A stretch of DNA of 64,000 nucleotides from assembly GCF_009905375.1 (NCBI RefSeq), contig NC_133648.1, positions 92,242,474 through 92,306,473 on the forward strand, in the 5' to 3' direction. How positions within the stretch are numbered: the first letter of the stretch is position 1; each line of letters opens with the position of its first letter. The stretch comes from Apium graveolens (lineage: Eukaryota > Streptophyta > Magnoliopsida > Apiales > Apiaceae). The notes below the pieces were generated by a model. That model was not told the DNA's origin and did not search any database. It saw nothing but the letters and a program-made list of their open reading frames with translations. A program made the position numbers and the translations under genes. This document shows positions 47,892 through 57,505 of the stretch, in pieces.

Positions 47892-48401
47892 TTTTGTTGT
47901 GTGCAGGGAAAAAGAAGGAATCTATGGTACTTGGACAGTGGCTGTTCAAGACACATGACAGGAGATTTCACCCTGCTCACAGAGTTTAAGGAGAGAGCTG
48001 GCCCTAGCATAACCTTTGGAGATGACAGCAAAGGATTCACTATGGGATATGGCTTGATTTCAAAAGAAAATGTCATCATTGATGAAGTTGCATTGGTTGA
48101 TGGTCTCAAACACAACTTCTTAAGCATCAGTCAACTATGTGACAAAGGGAATACTGTATTCTTTAATTCTGAAGCCTGTATTGTCATAAGTAAGAAGGAC
48201 AATAAAGTGGTTCTAACTGGAGTTAGAAAAGGGAATGTGTATTTAGCTGACTTCTACTCTACGGATGCAGAATCTATTACTTGTCTTCTCAGCAAAGGAA
48301 GTTCAGTTGAAAGTTGGCTATGGAACAAGAAGCTGTCCCACTTGAATTTCAAGACAATGAATGATTAGAGGAATGCCTCTAGTAGAATTCACAAGGGATG
48401 G
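47892..48401 (+). pseudogene. R7 protease and GAG-pre-integrase, interrupted by R8
   Basis: The frame is open from 47,892, one frame off from gag and starting only after a TGA. The protease active site is WYLDSGCSRHMTGD (about 47,922-47,962). Conserved GYGLISKENVIIDEVALVDG and LSISQLCDKGN follow. The pre-integrase zinc region reads WLWNKKLSHLNF: the first zinc-ligand His is Asn. A short deletion near 48,367 shifts the frame (FKTMND, stop, then RGMPLVEFTRDG in another frame). R8 then interrupts inside the codons for DG, and the Cys ligands (LCDACQKGK) lie at 57,506 onward. Confidence 0.85.
48397..48401. repeat. R8 target-site duplication GATGG
   Basis: GATGG occurs at 48,397-48,401 and 57,501-57,505, flanking the entire R8 array. 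Removing the array and one copy restores the pol reading RDG-LCDAC. Confidence 0.95.
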
Positions 48402-50280
48402 TGTAATATCCGTATTTTTATTTTAATTATTATCTATTTAATATTTGTATTAGTTAGAAATAGATTAGAATTAGTAATAATAGTAATTTTTAATACAATT
48501 TGATTTGGAATAGAATTAGTAATTATATTATTAATTAGATTAGGGATAGGATTCTATTAATTGTGGGCTTGTGGGCCTATAAATATATATATATATATAC
48601 AAGTTATGTCCTATTCTATGTCTTTTTAATTGGAGCCGCTCTTAGAGGCTAGGGTTTGAGAAGACAAGAAGATCTTAGAAGTTTATTCTTGTGTTATTCG
48701 ATTGATCAAGGTACGAGAATCGATCTTTTCTTCTTCATAATCATATCATGTTCATCTTCTTATTTGTTTGTGCTGAAATTCGTATATGATAATATCAGCA
48801 TCTCGTATCTGTTGTAAAATCCATAACTTATTCGTTTGTACACGGAATTCATTGATTCTTGATTTTCTGGAAAGCTTGTTTCGATACCTACAACTTCCAT
48901 GTTTACATATTTTGTGGAATCAGCCTCTAACTATGTGCAAATATCCATTCTTTGTGACCTTTCAGATTTATGACGTGAACAGTTTTTCATACCTTCTAAA
49001 ATTCGTTATAAATCGATCTTATGTCGGAAAATTACTCATGATATCAATCTGGAAAGCTTATGAAATTCTCTTTCATTATATGGTATATCCATTATATATT
49101 TAAATCTTTTAAATTGCCTAAATTGCCTTACAAATATTCTGGTCTGTTTATACTTATCAGCATAGTTGTTTCATGTTCAAAAATTCATATCTTCTTCATT
49201 ATTCGTCATAAAATTATGATCTTTATAAATTATGAAACCTCTGAGAATTCTCTTTCATTGTCTAGTTATAGTCGAAGTGAGATCAGATTGTCTTTATTGT
49301 CTAAATTTGCCTTCTTTGTAATCTGTTCCTGAATAATTTCTGCTGTGATACCTGAACTTCAAAAATTCATAACTAATTCGTTATCAGTGCGTCTTTGATG
49401 AATCTTATCATTTTGGAATCCTTGTTAAATCTACTTTATTTCTCCAGTTGACCATTATTTCAAATCCTTAACTTATCTGCTGTTAAAATTTGAATTAGTA
49501 TAAGTTGTTCACTTTCAATCGTATTTCAACAATCCGATTTAATGGTCCATCAGATGAGGTACGGATTTCGTCCCCTTTCTTACAGTGCTACTCCTTTTAT
49601 TATTAAATATATCTGATTCTTTCCCTTCATATTTTTATTCATTCCGTTCTTATTCGTTTGATCTCTGAAAATTATTTTAAATCTGTTCTGGAAGTTTTAA
49701 ATATTTAATCTTGCGAGCTTTAAAATTATGTTTGTTAAATATCTATTTAGAATATTTGAAGTATCTGCTGCAAGTGATTCTTAAAATTGTGAAAATTATT
49801 TTATTTGAACCCTTAGAGTGAAATAGGGTATACCGAGTTAACCAGCTGTAGGGGTACTACAGCCATGTCATTGCGGCACCAGTGACATGACACTTCCGTG
49901 ACAGTGTGATTGGTCACGGCGTATCCTTCTGTTAGCTCTTGGGAGGAGCTTTTGCGCATTTGATATTTGTTCAGGATACGTGGGTGCACCCAGAGTTTGA
50001 TTTGTGATTTGAATTATGGTGACGTTGTATATGCCGTACGCGTTATCCATTCTGTTGCACGCATTAGGTACCCTATGATGTGTGTATTTGTATATGTTCT
50101 GTTCTGATCTCGGTATAAAATATCCTAGCCCTCGTTGCTTCAGCCTTACTTATTTTTAAAATTTTTGTTTTATTATAAATGACTGATTATTTATTTTTAT
50201 TTTTTTTTTGATCTCTTGTTTTATAAATTGTATTCCAAATCCGTACTGGGCATTTGGCTCATGCCGTATTCTTTTTCTTA
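48402..50280 (+). mobile_element. R8 LTR1, 3'-truncated
   Basis: It starts TGTAATATCCG after GATGG and follows the full LTR to ATTCTTTTTCT. It is then joined through TA to the TG end of LTR2. The two bases TA match the last two bases of the internal region, so the missing part is the LTR end plus nearly all of an internal region. It differs from LTR2 by a few bases and a longer (AT)n tract. Confidence 0.9.
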
Positions 50281-52422
50281 TGTAATATCCGTATTTTTAT
50301 TTTAATTATTATCTATTTAATATTTGTATTAGTTAGAAATAGATTAGAATTAGTAATAATAGTAATTTTTAATACAATTTGATTTGGAATAGAATTAGTA
50401 ATTATATTATTAATTAGATTAGGGATAGGATTCTATTAATTGTGGGCTTGTGGGCCTATAAATATATATATATACAAGTTATGTCCTATTCTATGTCTTT
50501 TTAATTGGAGCCGCTCTTAGAGGCTAGGGTTTGAGAAGACAAGAAGATCTTAGAAGTTTATTCTTGTGTTATTCGATTGATCAAGGTACGAGAATCGATC
50601 TTTTCTTCTTCATAATCATATCATGTTCATCTTCTTATTTGTTTGTGCTGAAATTCGTATGTGATAATATCAGCATCTCGTATCTGTTGTAAAATCCATA
50701 ACTTATTCGTTTGTACACGGAATTCATTGATTCTTGATTTTCTGGAAAGCTTGTTTCGATACCTACAACTTCCATGTTTACATATTTTGTGGAATCAGCC
50801 TCTAACTATGTGCAAATATCCATTCTTTGTGACCCTTCAGATTTATGACGTGAACAGTTTTTCATACCTTCTAAAATTCGTTATAAATCGATCTTATGTC
50901 GGAAAATTACTCATGATATCAATCTGGAAAGCTTATGAAATTCTCTTTCATTATATGGTATATCCATTATATATTTAAATCTTTTAAATTGCCTAAATTG
51001 CCTTACAAATATTCTGGTCTGTTTATACTTATCAGCATAGTTGTTTCATGTTCAAAAATTCATATCTTCTTCATTATTCGTCATAAAATTATGATCTTTA
51101 TAAATTATGAAACCTCTGAGAATTATCTTTCATTGTCTAGTTATAGTCGAAGTGAGATCAGATTGTCTTTATTGTCTAAATTTGCCTTCTTTGTAATCTG
51201 TTCCTGAATAATTTCTGCTGTGATACCTGAACTTCAAAAATTCATAACTAATTCGTTATCAGTGCGTTTTTGATGAATCTTATCATTTTGGAATCCTTGT
51301 TAAATCTACTTTATTTCTCCAGTTGACCATTATTTCAAATCCTTAACTTATCTGCTGTTAAAATTCGAATTAGTATAAGTTGTTCACTTTCAATCGTATT
51401 TCAACAATCCGATTTAATGGTCCATCAGATGAGGTATGGATTTCGTCCCCTTTCTTACAGTGCTACTCCTTTTATTATTAAATATATCTGATTCTTTCCC
51501 TTCATATTTTTATTCATTCCGTTCTTATTCGTTTGATCTCTGAAAATTATTTTAAATCTGTTCTGGAAGTTTTAAATATTTAATCTTGCGAGCTTTAAAA
51601 TTATGTTTGTTAAATATCTATTTAGAATATTTGAAGTATCTGCTGCAAGTGATTCTTAAAATTGTGAAAATTATTTTATTTGAACCCTTAGAGTGAAATA
51701 GGGTATACCGAGTTAACCAGCTGTAGGGGTACTACAGCCATGTCATTGCGGCACCAGTGACATGACACTTCCGTGACAGTGTGATTGGTCACGGCGTATC
51801 CTTCTGTTAGCTCTTGGGAGAAGCTTTTGCGCATTTGATATTTGTTCAGGATACGTGGGTGCACCCAGAGTTTGATTTGTGATTTGAATTATGGTGACGT
51901 TGTATATGCCGTACGCGTTATCCATTCTGTTGCACGCATTAGGTACCCTATGATGTGTGTATTTGTATTTGTTCTGTTCTGATCTCGGTATAAAATATCC
52001 TAGCCCTCGTTGCTTCAGCCTTACTTATTTTTAAAATTTTTGTTTTATTATAAATGACTGATTATTTATTTTTATTTTTTTTTGATCTCTTGTTTTATAA
52101 ATTGTATTCCAAATCCGTACTGGGCATTTGGCTCATGCCGTATTCTTTTTCTGGCAGGTGCTTAGGGGGTTCTGGGACTGTGTGATGGAGAGCTACCCTT
52201 TATTTCATTTTTAGGATTTCAGACTTCTATCATTATTTAGACCTAATTTCTTATTAGAGATTTCAGCATTTATATTTTTGGTTTAGATATTTTGAAGATT
52301 TAATATTATTTTTTTGAAGATTTTAGACTGTTTAATTATTGTTAGAAATATATTAGTGCTCTGTTTGCAGGTTTTGGATTTTAAGTAATATTTCCCTTCT
52401 ATTTTAAGAAGGGGGTGTTACA
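50281..52422 (+). mobile_element. R8 LTR2, full length
   Basis: 2,142 bp, TGTAATATCCG to GGGGGTGTTACA, followed by a primer site. A TATA-like CCTATAAATATA is near 50,456. Two adjacent hairpins (CATGTCA/TGACATG and CCGTGA/TCACGG) lie in the stretch around 51,737-51,797. Confidence 0.9.
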
Positions 52423-52819
52423 GAGTTGGTATCAGAGCTTAGGTTCTTTCTTGTAGAAAACCTACTTAGGTTGACCTGTGAGTTTGGGTAGATGATAGGA
52501 TGGGTGTTCCATTTAATTTCGTTTCATTATGCTCTTTATCGTTTCATTTTGCTTTATCATTTGAAATCTGTTTGTAACTGCTTCATCATATTTATTCTCG
52601 TACTCTTCATTCGTTCGCTATCTTAGCTCGAGAGGAGCGAGTTTTGAGGAAGAACACCATTCCGTTTGTGAAAGTTTTGTGGAAAAATCATTCGGAAAGA
52701 GAGGCTACTTGGGAATTAGAAGAATCTATTCGTGAGAAATATCCGCATTTGTTCGATTCAGGTACGAGTTTTAGTTTCGTTCGATTCCGGGGACGGAATC
52801 CTTTTTAAGGGGGTATATA
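52423..52819 (+). other. R8 internal region, first surviving copy
   Basis: The primer site TGGTATCAGAGC is at 52,427-52,438. A leader runs to about 52,625, then the pol 3' end, and the polypurine tract AAGGGGGTATATA (52,807-52,819). Gag, protease, RT and integrase are missing as one deletion with a junction near 52,620-52,630. Confidence 0.9.
52629..52808 (+). pseudogene. R8 chromodomain end of pol, first copy
   Basis: This 59-codon open tail contains IPFVKVLWKNHSEREATWEL and ends SIREKYPHLF...GRNPF with TAA at 52,806-52,808. VKVLW...ATWE...YPHLF is the C-terminal chromodomain signature of Ty3/Gypsy chromoviruses (Tekay/Del type), where it directs integration through histone marks. There is no start codon and nothing upstream, so it cannot make an enzyme. 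Confidence 0.85.
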
Positions 52820-54961
52820 TGTAATATCCGTATTTTTATTTTAATTATTATCTATTTAATATTTGTATTAGTTAGAAATAGATTAGAATTAGTAATAATA
52901 GTAATTTTTAATACAATTTGATTTGGAATAGAATTAGTAATTATATTATTAATTAGATTAGGGATAGGATTCTATTAATTGTGGGCTTGTGGGCCTATAA
53001 ATATATATATATACAAGTTATGTCCTATTCTATGTCTTTTTAATTGGAGCCGCTCTTAGAGGCTAGGGTTTGAGAAGACAAGAAGATCTTAGAAGTTTAT
53101 TCTTGTGTTATTCGATTGATCAAGGTACGAGAATCGATCTTTTCTTCTTCATAATCATATCATGTTCATCTTCTTATTTGTTTGTGCTGAAATTCGTATG
53201 TGATAATATCAGCATCTCGTATCTGTTGTAAAATCCATAACTTATTCGTTTGTACACGGAATTCATTGATTCTTGATTTTCTGGAAAGCTTGTTTCGATA
53301 CCTACAACTTCCATGTTTACATATTTTGTGGAATCAGCCTCTAACTATGTGCAAATATCCATTCTTTATGACCCTTCAGATTTATGACGTGAACAGTTTT
53401 TCATACCTTCTAAAATTCGTTATAAATCGATCTTATGTCGTAAAATTACTCATGATATCAATCTGGAAAGCTTATGAAATTCTCTTTCATTATATGGTAT
53501 ATCCATTATATATTTAAATCTTTTAAATTGCCTAAATTGCCTTACAAATATTCTGGTCTGTTTATACTTATCAGCATAGTTGTTTCATGTTCAAAAATTC
53601 ATATCTTCTTCATTATTCGTCATAAAATTATGATCTTTATAAATTATGAAACCTCTGAGAATTCTCTTTCATTGTCTAGTTATAGTCGAAGTGAGATCAG
53701 ATTGTCTTTATTGTCTAAATTTGCCTTCTTTGTAATCTGTTCCTGAATAATTTCTGCTGTGATACCTGAACTTCAAAAATTCATAACTAATTCGTTATCA
53801 GTGCGTTTTTGATGAATCTTATCATTTTGGAATCCTTGTTAAATCTACTTTATTTCTCCAGTTGACCATTATTTCAAATCCTTAACTTATCTGCTGTTAA
53901 AATTCGAATTAGTATAAGTTGTTCACTTTCAATCGTATTTCAACAATCCGATTTAATGGTCCATCAGATGAGGTACGGATTTCGTCCCCTTTCTTACAGT
54001 GCTACTCCTTTTATTATTAAATATATCTGATTCTTTCCCTTCATATTTTTATTCATTCCGTTCTTATTCGTTTGATCTCTGAAAATTATTTTAAATCTGT
54101 TCTGGAAGTTTTAAATATTTAATCTTGCGAGCTTTAAAATTATGTTTGTTAAATATCTATTTAGAATATTTGAAGTATCTGCTGCAAGTGATTCTTAAAA
54201 TTGTGAAAATTATTTTATTTGAACCCTTAGAGTGAAATAGGGTATACCGAGTTAACCAGCTGTAGGGGTACTACAGCCATGTCATTGCGGCACCAGTGAC
54301 ATGACACTTCCGTGACAGTGTGATTGGTCACGGCGTATCCTTCTGTTAGCTCTTGGGAGGAGCTTTTGCGCATTTGATATTTGTTCAGGATACGTGGGTG
54401 CACCCAGAGTTTGATTTGTGATTTGAATTATGGTGACGTTGTATATGCCGTACGCGTTATCCATTCTGTTGCACGCATTAGGTACCCTATGATGTGTGTA
54501 TTTGTATTTGTTCTGTTCTGATCTCGGTATAAAATATCCTAGCCCTCGTTGCTTCAGCCTTACTTATTTTTAAAATTTTTGTTTTATTATAAATGACTGA
54601 TTATTTATTTTTATTTTTTTTTGATCTCTTGTTTTATAAATTGTATTCCAAATCCGTACTGGGCATTTGGCTCATGCCGTATTCTTTTTCTGGCAGGTGC
54701 TTAGGGGGTTCTGGGACTGTGTGATGGAGAGCTACCCTTTATTTCATTTTTAGGATTTCAGACTTCTATCATTATTTAGACCTAATTTCTTATTAGAGAT
54801 TTCAGCATTTATATTTTTGGTTTAGATATTTTGAAGATTTAATATTATTTTTTTGAAGATTTTAGACTGTTTAATTATTGTTAGAAATATATTAGTGCTC
54901 TGTTTGCAGGTTTTGGATTTTAAGTAATATTTCCCTTCTATTTTAAGAAGGGGGTGTTACA
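52820..54961 (+). mobile_element. R8 LTR3, full length
   Basis: 2,142 bp, exactly 2,539 bp downstream of LTR2 and almost identical to it, with isolated substitutions (for example TATGACCC for TGTGACCC near 53,368, and GTCGTAAAA for GTCGGAAAA near 53,438). Confidence 0.9.
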
Positions 54962-55358
54962 GAGTTGGTATCAGAGCTTAGGTTCTTTCTTGTAGAAAAC
55001 CTACTTAGGTTGACCTGTGAGTTTGGGTAGATGATAGGATGGGTGTTCCATTTAATTTCGTTTCATTATGCTCTTTATCGTTTCATTTTGCTTTATCATT
55101 TGAAATCTGTTTGTAACTGCTTCATCATATTTATTCTCGTACTCTTCATTCGTTCGCTATCTTAGCTCGAGAGGAGCGAGTTTTGAGGAAGAACACCATT
55201 CCGTTTGTGAAAGTTTTGTGGAAAAATCATTCGGAAAGAGAGGCTACTTGGGAATTAGAAGAATCTATTCATGAGAAATATCCGCATTTGTTCGATTCAG
55301 GTACGAGTTTTAGTTTCGTTCGATTCCGGGGACGGAATCCTTTTTAAGGGGGTATATA
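54962..55358 (+). other. R8 internal region, second copy
   Basis: 397 bp with the same deletion junction, primer site and polypurine tract as the first copy. The shared junction shows that the deletion preceded duplication. Confidence 0.9.
55168..55347 (+). pseudogene. R8 chromodomain end of pol, second copy
   Basis: The same 59-codon tail as at 52,629 with one visible change (SIHEKYPHLF for SIREKYPHLF). The frame is still open. Confidence 0.85.
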
Positions 55359-57500
55359 TGTAATATCCGTATTTTTATTTTAATTATTATCTATTTAATA
55401 TTTGTATTAGTTAGAAATAGATTAGAATTAGTAATAATAGTAATTTTTAATACAATTTGATTTGGAATAGAATTAGTAATTATATTATTAATTAGATTAG
55501 GGATAGGATTCTATTAATTGTGGGCTTGTGGGCCTATAAATATATATATATACAAGTTATGTCCTATTCTATGTCTTTTTAATTGGAGCCGCTCTTAGAG
55601 GCTAGGGTTTGAGAAGACAAGAAGATCTTAGAAGTTTATTCTTGTGTTATTCGATTGATCAAGGTACGAGAATCGATCTTTTCTTCTTCATAATCATATC
55701 ATGTTCATCTTCTTATTTGTTTGTGCTGAAATTCGTATGTGATAATATCAGCATCTCGTATCTGTTGTAAAATCCATAACTTATTCGTTTGTACACGGAA
55801 TTCATTGATTCTTGATTTTCTGGAAAGCTTGTTTCGATACCTACAACTTCCATGTTTACATATTTTGTGGAATCAGCCTCTAACTATGTGCAAATATCCA
55901 TTCTTTGTGACCCTTCAGATTTATGACGTGAACAGTTTTTCATACCTTCTAAAATTCGTTATAAATCGATCTTATGTCGGAAAATTACTCATGATATCAA
56001 TCTGGAAAGCTTATGAAATTCTCTTTCATTATATGGTATATCCATTATATATTTAAATCTTTTAAATTGCCTAAATTGCCTTACAAATATTCTGGTCTGT
56101 TTATACTTATCAGCATAGTTGTTTCATGTTCAAAAATTCATATCTTCTTCATTATTCGTCATAAAATTATGATCTTTATAAATTATGAAACCTCTGAGAA
56201 TTCTCTTTCATTGTCTAGTTATAGTCGAAGTGAGATCAGATTGTCTTTATTGTCTAAATTTGCCTTCTTTGTAATCTGTTCCTGAATAATTTCTGCTGTG
56301 ATACCTGAACTTCAAAAATTCATAACTAATTCGTTATCAGTGCGTTTTTGATGAATCTTATCATTTTGGAATCCTTGTTAAATCTACTTTATTTCTCCAG
56401 TTGACCATTATTTCAAATCCTTAACTTATCTGCTGTTAAAATTCGAATTAGTATAAGTTGTTCACTTTCAATCGTATTTCAACAATCCGATTTAATGGTC
56501 CATCAGATGAGGTACGGATTTCGTCCCCTTTCTTACAGTGCTACTCCTTTTATTATTAAATATATCTGATTCTTTCCCTTCATATTTTTATTCATTCCGT
56601 TCTTATTCGTTTGATCTCTGAAAATTATTTTAAATCTGTTCTGGAAGTTTTAAATATTTAATCTTGCGAGCTTTAAAATTATGTTTGTTAAATATCTATT
56701 TAGAATATTTGAAGTATCTGCTGCAAGTGATTCTTAAAATTGTGAAAATTATTTTATTTGAACCCTTAGAGTGAAATAGGGTATACCGAGTTAACCAGCT
56801 GTAGGGGTACTACAGCCATGTCATTGCGGCACCAGTGACATGACACTTCCGTGACAGTGTGATTGGTCACGGCGTATCCTTCTGTTAGCTCTTGGGAGGA
56901 ACTTTTGCGCATTTGATATTTGTTCAGGATACGTGGGTGCACCCAGAGTTTGATTTATGATTTGAATTATGGTGACGTTGTATATGCCGTACGCGTTATC
57001 CATTCTGTTGCACGCATTAGGTACCCTATGATGTGTGTATTTGTATTTGTTCTGTTCTGATCTCGGTATAAAATATCCTAGCCCTCGTTGCTTCAGCCTT
57101 ACTTATTTTTAAAATTTTTGTTTTATTATAAATGACTGATTATTTATTTTTATTTTTTTTTGATCTCTTGTTTTATAAATTGTATTCCAAATCCGTACTG
57201 GGCATTTGGCTCATGCCGTATTCTTTTTCTGGCAGGTGCTTAGGGGGTTCTGGGACTGTGTGATGGAGAGCTACCCTTTATTTCATTTTTAGGATTTCAG
57301 ACTTCTATCATTATTTAGACCTAATTTCTTATTAGAGATTTCAGCATTTATATTTTTGGTTTAGATATTTTGAAGATTTAATATTATTTTTTTGAAGATT
57401 TTAGACTGTTTAATTATTGTTAGAAATATATTAGTGCTCTGTTTGCAGGTTTTGGATTTTAAGTAATATTTCCCTTCTATTTTAAGAAGGGGGTGTTACA
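55359..57500 (+). mobile_element. R8 LTR4, full length
   Basis: 2,142 bp ending GGGGGTGTTACA directly before GATGG and the resumed R7 pol. It has private changes such as AGGAACTTTT for AGGAGCTTTT near 56,898. Confidence 0.9.
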
Positions 57501-57505
57501 GATGG

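Larger units (their letters stand above)
48402..57500 (+). mobile_element. R8, tandem array of a deleted Ty3/Gypsy chromovirus (4 LTRs, 2 internal regions)
   Basis: The order is LTR1 (3'-truncated), LTR2, internal, LTR3, internal, LTR4. The spacing from LTR2 to LTR3 and LTR3 to LTR4 is exactly 2,539 bp; from LTR1 to LTR2 it is 1,879 bp. One GATGG duplication flanks the whole. The internal region (397 bp) keeps primer site, leader, the last 59 codons of pol with a chromodomain, and the polypurine tract. All copies are nearly identical. The simplest history is one insertion of a deleted element, expansion by unequal recombination between LTRs, then a 0.66-kb deletion in the first repeat. Confidence 0.9.

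Noticed and set aside
47868..47906. A 37-nt intron GTACCA...GTGCAG at the gag-pol boundary
   Set aside because: It is too short for a plant intron. If the acceptor is used, the donor must be further upstream.
52427..52438. TGGTATCAGAGC sites as tRNA genes
   Set aside because: They are 12-14 bp primer-binding sites directly after LTRs; no tRNA cloverleaf surrounds them.
48786..57003. Recurrent open frames of 105, 90 and 60 residues repeated three or four times
   Set aside because: They lie inside the R8 LTRs and recur only because the LTRs are near-identical copies. There is no recognisable domain and no codon bias.
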